Shown here piece by piece: positions 1 through 5,405 of a stretch of DNA of 7,883 nucleotides; the first letter of the stretch is position 1, and each line of letters begins with the position of its first letter. The stretch covers positions 1 through 7,883 of the forward strand of contig JAEYTV010000303.1 in the NCBI GenBank assembly GCA_023433855.1, read 5' to 3'. The stretch comes from Pseudomonadota bacterium (GTDB lineage Bacteria > Pseudomonadota > Alphaproteobacteria > Rhizobiales > Rhizobiaceae). The position numbers were made by a program, and so were the translations under genes. The notes under the pieces were generated by a model that saw nothing but the letters and a program-made list of their open reading frames with translations, searched no databases and had not been told where the DNA came from.

Positions 1-1
1 G

Positions 2-2122
2 GGCGGGGTCTTCGTCTGCGGTTCGATCTTCTTCAACGCGGCGCCGAATACCGGCTGGTTCATGTATCCGCCGCTGGCGACCGACAAGGAATATTCGGGC
101 ATCGGCGCCGACATCTGGCTGCTAGGCCTGTCCTTCATCGAGGTCGCGTCTATCGCGGCTGCAGTGGAGATCATCGTCGGAATCATGAAATGCCGCGCCC
201 CGGGAATGCGCATCAACCTGATGCCGATGTTCGCCTGGTATCTGCTTATCGTAGCCGGCATGATCCTGTTCGCCTTCCCGCCGCTGATCGCCGGCGACAT
301 CCTGTTCGAGATGGAGCGGATGTTCGATTGGCCGTTTTTCGATGCGACGCGCGGGGGCGATCCGCTGCTCTGGCAGCACCTGTTCTGGATATTCGGCCAT
401 CCGGAAGTCTACATCATCTTCCTGCCCGCCATTGCGCTGATGGCGATGATCGTGCCGACCTTTTCGCAGCGACCGATCGTCGGCTATTCCTGGATCGTGC
501 TTGCCGCCGTCGGTACGGGATTCCTGAGCTTCGGCTTATGGGTCCATCACATGTTCACCACCGGTCTGCCCCAGATCTCGCTGGCGTTCTTCTCAGCCGC
601 CTCCGAAGCTGTTGTCATTCCGACCGGCGTACAGATCTTCGTTTTCATCGCCACGATGCTCGCCGGCCGGGTGATCTTTTCAGTGCCCATGCTGTTTGGA
701 GCAGGCGGTCTCATCATCTTCGTGATCGGCGGACTGACCGGGGTGATGGTGGCTCTGGTGCCTTTCGACTGGCAGGCGCATGACACCTATTTCGTCGTCG
801 CCCACCTGCACTACGTGCTGATCGGCGGGATGCTCTTCCCGGTCGTCGCCGGCATCTACTATTACTTTCCCTTCGTGACGGGCGTGAAGCTGTCCGATGC
901 GTTGGGAAAAGTCGCCTTCTGGCTGATGTTCTCAGGCTTCAACATCGCCTTCTTCCCGATGCATCTTTCCGGTCTGCGTGGGATGCCGCGACGCGTATTT
1001 ACCTATCCGGAGGCGCTCGGCTGGGACTGGCTCAACCTGGTTTCAACAGTCGGAGCCTTCGTCTTCGCATCCGGCGTTTTGACGATCGTGTTCGACGTGC
1101 TGCGCCCGAAACAGAAACCTGCCGCACGGGATCTCAATCCTTGGAAGGCCGGCACGCTCGAGTGGACGAATGATCCCGGCGAAAGCTGGGGGATGCGCTC
1201 GGTGCCTATCATCAGCAGCCGGTATCCGCTGTGGGACCAGCCGGATCTCCAGCGGAATATCGAGGAAGGACGTTTTTTCCTCCCCGATGCGAAGTCCGGC
1301 AAACGCGAGACGCTCGTGACCTCCGTCCTGGATGCAGATCCGATCCAATGCCTGCGGGTCGGGGGCACTTCCTACGTCACGATCATCGCCGCAATGGCGC
1401 TCGGCGGCGTGTTCATCGCTCTCACCTTCCATTGGTGGATTACGACGATTGTCTGCTCGGTCATCACCTTCGCCGCGATCATCGTTTGGCTCTGGACAGG
1501 CACATCGACCATTCCAGAAACACCCGGGATGGATGTCGGACTAGGGATGAAGCTGCCGATCTACGTCTCCGGGCCCGCATCGGTCGGGTGGTGGGCGATG
1601 TTCATTACCATGATCGGTGACGGTACCGCTTTCGCCAGCCTCATGTTCGGCTACTTCTTCTATTGGACCATTCATGAAGATTTCACGGCTGCTGCGGCCG
1701 GGCCTGGCGTCTTCTGGCCAATGATATCGCTTCTGCTCTTTCTTGTGAGTTGGGGGCTCACGATCGCCGCGCGACAACTCAACGAAAGGAGCCCGCCAGG
1801 CGCCCGGCTGGCGCTCTCAGCCGCCTTTGTCACCACCGTTGCAGCCACCCTGGCAGGCCTGGCCGGTCCCTACGTGCACGCGATGGATCCGACGGCGAAC
1901 GTCTATCCCGCAACAGTATGGGTGCTGGTGATCTGGACGGTCGCGCATGGCGCGGTCGGAGCCATCATGCATGTCTATTGTCTGGCGCGTAGTCTGGCTG
2001 GAAGGATGACCGGGGAATACGACCAGGATATTCGAAACGTTACCTTGTACTGGCATTTCATGGCCCTCACAGCGGTGGTCACTTTCGGGGTCATCGGCTT
2101 CTTTCCCATGGTGGCGTCATGA
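2..2122 (+). CDS. ctaD: Cytochrome c oxidase subunit I+III fusion (aa3/caa3 type), 5' end cut off by the window
   Basis: This is the catalytic subunit of a proton-pumping heme-copper oxidase in the inner membrane, reducing O2 with electrons from cytochrome c. The frame is open from base 2, so the true start lies upstream; about 706 residues are visible, and helices I-II (one heme a ligand and the D-channel Asp) are missing. Seen: HPEVY at 398-412, giving the CuB His, the helix VI Glu of A1-type oxidases and the cross-linking Tyr; the CuB His pair at 545-550; HDTYF from 779, with the Mg-site His/Asp; heme a3 and heme a His at 803-805 and 809-811; and the propionate-binding Arg pair at 989-994. 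After a soluble linker (roughly 1110-1370), further membrane segments form a subunit III-like domain with VGWWAMF, FGYFFYW and a terminal YWHF. Fused I+III forms are a known family (coxAC). The K-channel Lys position (IPTGV-K) is Gln at 632-634. The stop overlaps the next start (ATGA). Confidence 0.95.
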   Translation, partial: GGVFVCGSIFFNAAPNTGWFMYPPLATDKEYSGIGADIWLLGLSFIEVASIAAAVEIIVGIMKCRAPGMRINLMPMFAWYLLIVAGMILFAFPPLIAGDILFEMERMFDWPFFDATRGGDPLLWQHLFWIFGHPEVYIIFLPAIALMAMIVPTFSQRPIVGYSWIVLAAVGTGFLSFGLWVHHMFTTGLPQISLAFFSAASEAVVIPTGVQIFVFIATMLAGRVIFSVPMLFGAGGLIIFVIGGLTGVMVALVPFDWQAHDTYFVVAHLHYVLIGGMLFPVVAGIYYYFPFVTGVKLSDALGKVAFWLMFSGFNIAFFPMHLSGLRGMPRRVFTYPEALGWDWLNLVSTVGAFVFASGVLTIVFDVLRPKQKPAARDLNPWKAGTLEWTNDPGESWGMRSVPIISSRYPLWDQPDLQRNIEEGRFFLPDAKSGKRETLVTSVLDADPIQCLRVGGTSYVTIIAAMALGGVFIALTFHWWITTIVCSVITFAAIIVWLWTGTSTIPETPGMDVGLGMKLPIYVSGPASVGWWAMFITMIGDGTAFASLMFGYFFYWTIHEDFTAAAAGPGVFWPMISLLLFLVSWGLTIAARQLNERSPPGARLALSAAFVTTVAATLAGLAGPYVHAMDPTANVYPATVWVLVIWTVAHGAVGAIMHVYCLARSLAGRMTGEYDQDIRNVTLYWHFMALTAVVTFGVIGFFPMVAS

Positions 2123-2502
2123 AGAGTTTCATTCCCCGCGAAGTGGAGACGTTGTGGACGCTTTTCACCGCGCCCGTCGTCTGGGCTCTGCACTTTGTCG
2201 TCTGCTACGTGGTCGTGGCGATTTTCTGCGCGAAGGGGATGGCCAGCGAAGTCTCCTTCGGCACGGTGCGGCTGGGCCTCGGGGTGTTCACCATTGCCGC
2301 ACTCGCCATGATCGTGCTGTCGGCCTACCTCGCGTGGCGGCAATGGGGCTTCGGCGCCGGCGATCCTCCGCACGACGCGCCAACCCGCGAGGAACGCCGT
2401 CACTTCCAGGGATTTGCCACGCTGCTTCTGTCGGGTCTGAGCTTCGCGGCCGTTGTCTATGTCGCCATACCGCTCGCCATTCTCGCCGAGTGCCAGCCAT
2501 GA
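2119..2502 (+). CDS. Small three-helix membrane protein of the oxidase operon, function unknown
   Basis: This 127-residue protein has three probable membrane helices at about residues 14-38, 50-73 and 98-122. A polar loop (about 74-97) with several Asp, Arg and Glu separates the last two. There is no signal peptide beyond the first helix, no CXXCH and no obvious metal motif; two or three His/Cys residues lie in or near helix 1. The ATG overlaps the stop of the oxidase gene by 4 bases, and its own stop overlaps the next start, so it is embedded in the operon and probably translationally coupled. Position and topology suggest an accessory or assembly subunit of the oxidase, perhaps analogous to the small subunit IV proteins. 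No family could be named from sequence alone, so the role is inferred only from context. Existence as a gene is well supported; function is not. Confidence 0.85.
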   Translation: MKSFIPREVETLWTLFTAPVVWALHFVVCYVVVAIFCAKGMASEVSFGTVRLGLGVFTIAALAMIVLSAYLAWRQWGFGAGDPPHDAPTREERRHFQGFATLLLSGLSFAAVVYVAIPLAILAECQP

Positions 2503-3134
2503 AATACGCAGCATTGGCCCTCGGGATTCTGTTGCTCCTGGTGCTGTGGGCGGTTCTGTTGCCAAACGCTGACAGAACGTCCTTCACGGTGCACATGGTC
2601 GTCCACATGGGCGTGGTTGCGGGTGCTGCGCCGCTGATTGCGATCGGCATTTCCGGCACCCGCTACGATGTAACACGCAGGTATGCATGGTTGACGCCGC
2701 TTTTGGTGTCGGTGGTTGAGCTCTTTGCGGTGTGGGCGTGGCATCTGCCGGCCATGCGGGCGATGTCCAAAGCTTCCGCCTCGTTTGCCGCACTGGAGCA
2801 AGCGACTTTTCTGGCCGCCGGGTTGACGCTCTGGCTTTCGTGTCTTGCCGGCGATCATGAAAGGCGCAACCTTGCCGGCACAGTCGGCCTGCTCTTCACC
2901 TCCATGCACATGACGCTGCTTGGAGCCCTTCTCGCACTCGCCCAGCGTCCGTTCTATGGAAGCGAGGAGGTGAGCTGCTTTGGGGTGCGGCTGCCAGCGG
3001 CAACCGACCAGCATGCCGGCGCGGTGGTTATGCTTCTGGTGGGTGCCGTCGTCTATCTCGCAGGCGGGGTGGCGCTGCTCGCGCGCACTTTGAACGCGCC
3101 GATAGCAGGTGAAGCAGGAGGAGAAGGGCGATGA
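2499..3134 (+). CDS. ctaG: Cytochrome c oxidase assembly factor, caa3-type CtaG family
   Basis: This 211-residue integral membrane protein has about six helices (roughly 4-21, 29-50, 64-83, 98-117, 126-148 and 172-196). It resembles the caa3_CtaG family (Pfam PF09678), whose members are needed for formation of the oxidase's copper centre. Supporting marks are the VHMVVHMG His pair (32 and 36) followed by an APLIAIG helix, the WAWHLP motif (His82), MHMTLLG (His137) and a DQHAGA motif before the last helix (Asp170, His172). It is unrelated to the periplasmic Cox11-type CtaG despite the shared name. The start ATG at 2499 overlaps the preceding stop by 4 bases; a longer open frame upstream in this frame is only a shadow of the previous gene. 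The 3' end overlaps the next start as ATGA. Co-location with the oxidase matches the expected role. Confidence 0.88.
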   Translation: MKYAALALGILLLLVLWAVLLPNADRTSFTVHMVVHMGVVAGAAPLIAIGISGTRYDVTRRYAWLTPLLVSVVELFAVWAWHLPAMRAMSKASASFAALEQATFLAAGLTLWLSCLAGDHERRNLAGTVGLLFTSMHMTLLGALLALAQRPFYGSEEVSCFGVRLPAATDQHAGAVVMLLVGAVVYLAGGVALLARTLNAPIAGEAGGEGR

Positions 3135-4195
3135 CGATACGCCGAAGGCACCTGTTGGTAGCGGTCATTGTGCTACCCTTGGCCGGCCTGGTGTTCGCCT
3201 GGTCGGGATTGATCAGTGTACGAGCCAGTTCTGGTCACTGGGGGATCACTAACTGGTTCCTGCACTGGGTTATGAAAAACTCGGTAAGGACCGCGGCTTT
3301 CTCCATCGAGGCCCCGCCACTCGACGAGCCGGGGTTGCTGCCGGCAGCCGCGGGTCACTACGAGACCGGCTGTGCCATTTGCCACGGCTCTCCTGCGCAG
3401 GCGCGTTCCGATGCCGTGCTGGCCATGTTGCCGTCGCCCCCCGACCTCAAGGTGGTGATACCCGCCTGGAGCGACGAGGAACTTTTCGAGATCGTCAAAC
3501 ACGGAGTCCGCTACACCGGAATGCCGGCCTGGCCAACGCAGGTCAGGGACGACGAAGTCTGGGCCATGGTCGCCTTCTTGCGAAAGCTACCGGAATTGGA
3601 CACCAACGCCTATCTGCGGGTATCGGGCCTTCACGGGATCGGCCATGCCGGCGAGGTGTCGCCGCTGCCGATCACCTGCGAGAGCTGCCACGCGGAAAGC
3701 CGGCTTGACGAGACGAGCGTCATCCCGCGCCTCGCCGGCCAGTCGGAGCCCTATCTGCTCAACAGCCTGAGAGCTTATGCGAGGGGAGAAAGAGCAAGCG
3801 GCATCATGCAGGTTGCCGTTGGAACGCTGGCTGACGAGAGCCTGCCGGAACTCGCGCGATATTACGCCAATCAATCCCCGGGAGGTAGCGGTTCTGCTCC
3901 AGCTGATCCTCTCCTTGTGGAACGGGGCAGGGAGCTCGCCGAGCGCGGAAGACCGTCCGACCGTGTGCCGGCTTGCCTCAGCTGCCATGAGAAACTGGGG
4001 GGCAATCCCGCCTATCCACGCCTGTCAGGCCAGACTGCCGCTTATCTTGAACGTCAGCTGCGTCTCTTTCATGGCGGGGTGCGGGGCGGATCTCCCTTCA
4101 GCCACCTTATGGTCGAGGCATCGAAACACCTGCAAGAGGGGGACTTCGCCGCTCTTGCAGTTTTTTTTGCCAGCCGCCACCGTGCTCAGCCCTGA
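3131..4195 (+). CDS. Membrane-anchored triheme c-type cytochrome, probable electron donor to the oxidase
   Basis: The 354-residue protein starts with an Arg-rich stretch (RRRH) and a hydrophobic segment at about 8-30, a signal or uncleaved anchor placing it on the periplasmic face. It carries three heme attachment sites: CAICH (81-85), CESCH (183-187) and CLSCH (282-286). Each is followed at class I cytochrome spacing by a candidate axial Met: Met131 in GVRYTGMPAWP, Met226 in SGIMQVA and Met327 in SHLMVEA. Domain 1 resembles a monoheme cytochrome c; domains 2 and 3 resemble the two halves of a c4-type diheme cytochrome (RLAGQSEPYLLNSL and RLSGQTAAYLERQL are clear repeats). Such proteins shuttle electrons to terminal oxidases or from dehydrogenases. 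A strong ribosome site, AGGAGGAGAAGGG, precedes the ATG, which also overlaps the ctaG stop. A terminator-like hairpin lies inside the last 22 codons. Confidence 0.92.
   Translation: MTIRRRHLLVAVIVLPLAGLVFAWSGLISVRASSGHWGITNWFLHWVMKNSVRTAAFSIEAPPLDEPGLLPAAAGHYETGCAICHGSPAQARSDAVLAMLPSPPDLKVVIPAWSDEELFEIVKHGVRYTGMPAWPTQVRDDEVWAMVAFLRKLPELDTNAYLRVSGLHGIGHAGEVSPLPITCESCHAESRLDETSVIPRLAGQSEPYLLNSLRAYARGERASGIMQVAVGTLADESLPELARYYANQSPGGSGSAPADPLLVERGRELAERGRPSDRVPACLSCHEKLGGNPAYPRLSGQTAAYLERQLRLFHGGVRGGSPFSHLMVEASKHLQEGDFAALAVFFASRHRAQP
4130..4168 (+). terminator. Intrinsic-terminator-shaped hairpin inside the 3' end of the triheme cytochrome gene
   Basis: CTGCAAGAG (4130-4138) and CTCTTGCAG (4152-4160) form a perfect 9-bp stem with a 13-base loop, in which GG (4141-4142) and CC (4149-4150) may add pairs. 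Eight consecutive T follow directly at 4161-4168. This is the classic plus-strand Rho-independent form, yet it ends 27 bases before the cytochrome stop codon. No comparable hairpin is seen between the stop and the convergent gene end at 4227. Whether it ends transcription in vivo is unknown; coupled translation could suppress it. Confidence 0.65.
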
Positions 4196-4226
4196 GCCTG
4201 CTAAGACCTGTACGGCCAAGCGCCTA

Positions 4227-4304
4227 TCAGACGGGAATGACCATCATATAACAGGCCGCAATGACCAGAACGAAACCGGCTGCTTCCACCCATTCCTTGA
4301 CCAT
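4227..4304 (-). CDS. 25-residue single-helix membrane peptide (small ORF)
   Basis: On the minus strand an ATG at 4302-4304 opens a 25-codon frame ending in TGA at 4227-4229. The peptide begins MVKEWVEAAG and continues as an unbroken hydrophobic stretch (FVLVIAACYMMVIPV), one membrane span with a short charged N-terminus. GGAGG lies 5 bases before the ATG, and an exact GGAAC-N16-CGTT promoter motif lies about 30 bases upstream. Start, ribosome site, promoter and composition agree, which is unusual for a random frame this short. It converges on the cytochrome gene with a gap of 31 bases. Tiny single-span proteins often modulate larger membrane complexes or act in envelope stress; any link to the oxidase is speculation. 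No homologue is recognised. Confidence 0.6.
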   Translation of the reverse strand: MVKEWVEAAGFVLVIAACYMMVIPV

Positions 4305-4310
4305 AGACGC
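4300..4310 (-). promoter_or_regulatory. Ribosome binding site and start of the 25-residue peptide
   Basis: Reading the minus strand, GGAGG (plus-strand CCTCC at 4310-4314) is followed by a 5-base spacer and the ATG at 4304-4302. The match to the anti-Shine-Dalgarno sequence is strong and supports translation of this very short frame. Confidence 0.55.
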
Positions 4311-4334
4311 CTCCATCCGCATCGCTGGTTAATG

Positions 4335-4359
4335 AACGTGACTGGCTGATGTTAGTTCC
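4335..4359 (-). promoter_or_regulatory. EcfG (general stress sigma factor) type promoter, exact consensus
   Basis: On the minus strand, GGAAC (plus-strand GTTCC at 4355-4359) is followed after 16 bases by CGTT (plus-strand AACG at 4335-4338). GGAAC-N16/17-CGTT is the established recognition pattern of alphaproteobacterial EcfG/RpoE2/SigT. The expected transcription start is near 4328-4330, giving a leader of about 25 bases to the ATG at 4304, which is a sensible distance. Binding has not been shown. Confidence 0.6.
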
Positions 4360-4409
4360 ACAATGTAGCCATAAACGTGGCGATCCAACCACAAATGTAA
4401 ATTTCGCCA

Positions 4410-4676
4410 TCAGCTCTGGTCCGCGGCCGCTCGTGCACGAGCGGCTTCGAGGATAGCCCGGACCTCCCGCGCGGCGGCATTCTCGATGGCAAATGCGTTG
4501 TCGGGCAGGACCCCAGGGTCTTCCTCGTTGTCCTTGAACGTTGCATCGTCGCGCAAGCGTTGCAGGAACGCGGTAACCGTGACTTCGCCACCTATCATTG
4601 CGGAGAGGAGTTCTATCAGAAGCTCCCGCTGGGCGATCAAACGCCCTTCCAGTTCCTCGAGGCTCGTTGCGGACAT
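4410..4676 (-). CDS. 88-residue acidic helical protein, function unknown
   Basis: This minus-strand gene has AAGGAG (plus-strand 4684-4689) placed 7 bases before its ATG at 4674-4676. The protein is soluble and probably all-helical. A first helix rich in Leu and Glu (about residues 5-28, SLEELEGRL then IELLSAMI) is followed by a helix at about 33-45, a central acidic stretch with EED (about 50-60) and a C-terminal Ala/Arg-rich helix (about 64-85). There are no Cys, no membrane segment and no signal peptide. It diverges from the 94-residue gene across a 113-base spacer, and both neighbours are small charged helical proteins, so a shared regulatory theme is plausible. I recognise no family and cannot assign a function. 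Near its 3' end lies a perfect 20-base palindrome. Confidence 0.72.
   Translation of the reverse strand: MSATSLEELEGRLIAQRELLIELLSAMIGGEVTVTAFLQRLRDDATFKDNEEDPGVLPDNAFAIENAAAREVRAILEAARARAAADQS
4426..4445. repeat. Perfect 20-base palindrome in the 3' end of the 88-residue gene
   Basis: GCCGCTCGTG at 4426-4435 is followed directly by its exact reverse complement CACGAGCGGC at 4436-4445. As RNA it folds as an 8-bp GC-rich stem with a UGCA loop. On the minus strand it ends 13 bases before the stop codon and is not followed by a T run. It could be a 3'-end stabilising or pausing hairpin, a protein binding site, or chance within Ala/Arg codons. Confidence 0.6.
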
Positions 4677-4734
4677 AGGCCGTCTCCTTGTTCATGGTGG
4701 CTTCCCCAGCAAGATAGGCAGACCGTGGGCAAGG

Positions 4735-4759
4735 GGAACAATAGTCACGCCGGAAAGTT
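4735..4759 (+). promoter_or_regulatory. Probable EcfG-type promoter for the 94-residue gene and lipoprotein
   Basis: GGAAC at 4735-4739 is followed after 16 bases by AGTT (4756-4759), one mismatch from the CGTT -10 element, at correct spacing. The predicted start near 4766 leaves a leader of about 24 bases to the ATG at 4790. It sits in the divergent spacer 4677-4789. No convincing promoter was found for the opposite gene. Confidence 0.5.
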
Positions 4760-4789
4760 GACCCTCCAGCCAAGACATGGAGAAGGACA

Positions 4790-5074
4790 ATGGCTGAACC
4801 TGTCAAGCCGCCGAAGTCAGAGGAGCGGGACGTCCGTGACCGGCTGATCCTGGCGCTCTATGCCCAGCTCAAGGCTGAGCGCGAGACACGCGAGGCGCTC
4901 GAGTATGTGATCCGTGAAGGCGCCCTTGCGCCTGAGGTCCTCGAGGCTATCGCAAGCGATCCCGTGCCGGTTTCGACTGCGGAGGACATCGCCGCTGTCG
5001 AGAAGGTGGTGGCGCTGGACAGCCGTCGGCGGCAGTTCCCCACCCACGCCTTTAACGGAGACAATCTGAAATGA
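4790..5074 (+). CDS. 94-residue charged helical protein, function unknown
   Basis: The start ATG at 4790 follows GGAGAAGGA (4779-4787) at good spacing. The protein opens with a Lys/Glu-rich tail (about 1-14), then a long amphipathic helix rich in Arg, Glu and Leu (about 15-44, including RDRLILALYAQLKAERETRE) with coiled-coil character. A second helical segment covers about 47-57, then a Pro-Val linker and a third helix at about 63-76. The basic C-terminus contains DSRRRQF. It has no Cys, signal peptide or membrane span, so it is likely cytoplasmic. Its stop overlaps the start of the lipoprotein gene by 4 bases (ATGA), so the two are probably translationally coupled. The upstream EcfG-like motif suggests stress induction. 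No family is recognised. Confidence 0.78.
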   Translation: MAEPVKPPKSEERDVRDRLILALYAQLKAERETREALEYVIREGALAPEVLEAIASDPVPVSTAEDIAAVEKVVALDSRRRQFPTHAFNGDNLK

Positions 5075-5313
5075 TGCGTTTGATTATCGGCCTTTCCACC
5101 CTGGTGCTCTTGAGCGCTTGCAGCGACAGCGGTGAAAGCCAGAACGATCCTGTCGACAACACTCCGGCGCAGCAGTCGGGTGCCACGGCCCCTGCAGACC
5201 GCGATCCCACGCCCCAGACGGGTACCGGCGGCCAGAGCCCGGTCACGTCGCCGTCGGGAACCACCAGTACCCCGCCGGTGACGCCGGCACCCTCCGGATC
5301 CGGCAATCCATAG
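5071..5313 (+). CDS. Small Pro/Thr/Ser-rich lipoprotein
   Basis: The 80-residue product begins with a short signal peptide (MMRLIIGLSTLVLLSAC) whose LSAC lipobox puts the lipidated Cys at residue 17, so it should be processed by signal peptidase II and anchored to a membrane facing the periplasm. The mature part of about 63 residues is low in complexity: rich in Pro, Thr, Ser, Gly and Gln, with acidic residues near the start (DSGESQNDPVDN), and looks disordered. Such tails are common in small envelope lipoproteins of rhizobia-like bacteria, but no specific function follows. Either of two tandem ATG codons (5071 or 5074) could be used; the first makes the ATGA overlap with the upstream gene. 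Composition and lipobox make the gene convincing; the role is unknown. Confidence 0.8.
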   Translation: MMRLIIGLSTLVLLSACSDSGESQNDPVDNTPAQQSGATAPADRDPTPQTGTGGQSPVTSPSGTTSTPPVTPAPSGSGNP

Positions 5314-5351
5314 ATCGCCATAGCTCGCGCGGCCAGTTTTTTTCGTGCCTC

Positions 5352-5377
5352 GGAACGAAACTCGCTGTCGCACCATT
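5352..5377 (+). promoter_or_regulatory. Possible EcfG-type promoter upstream of glgX
   Basis: GGAAC at 5352-5356 is followed after 17 bases by CATT (5374-5377), one mismatch from CGTT; it also fits the looser GGAAC-N18/19-TT pattern described for RpoE2 of Sinorhizobium meliloti. A start near 5384 would give a leader of about 22 bases containing the ribosome site at 5393-5399. Loose matches also occur inside coding sequence here, so the position rather than the sequence carries the weight. Confidence 0.42.
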
Positions 5378-5405
5378 ATCACGCGAAAGCTTGGAAGGGT
5401 GCGGC

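Noticed and set aside
2391..2416. GGAAC followed at about 18 bases by TT inside the 127-residue gene
   Set aside because: It shows that the loose form of the EcfG pattern occurs by chance in coding sequence; no gene start lies at the right distance.
4261..4332. Plus-strand frame of 23 codons opposite the 25-residue peptide
   Set aside because: It has no ribosome site and a Thr/Ser/Ala composition; the opposite strand has much better signals.
4201..4806. Minus-strand frame of 201 codons through the small-gene cluster
   Set aside because: It crosses the divergent promoter spacer and overlaps three better supported genes; its translation looks random.
5337..5343. Run of seven T after the lipoprotein gene, as a terminator
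   Set aside because: I could not find a convincing stem directly before the run; the nearby inverted repeat GCCGG/CCGGC (5283-5304) is too far away and lies in the coding region.
5391..5405. TTG at 5391 as the glgX start
   Set aside because: It overlaps the GGAAGGG ribosome site that correctly serves the ATG at 5406, and it would add only five residues with no family support.
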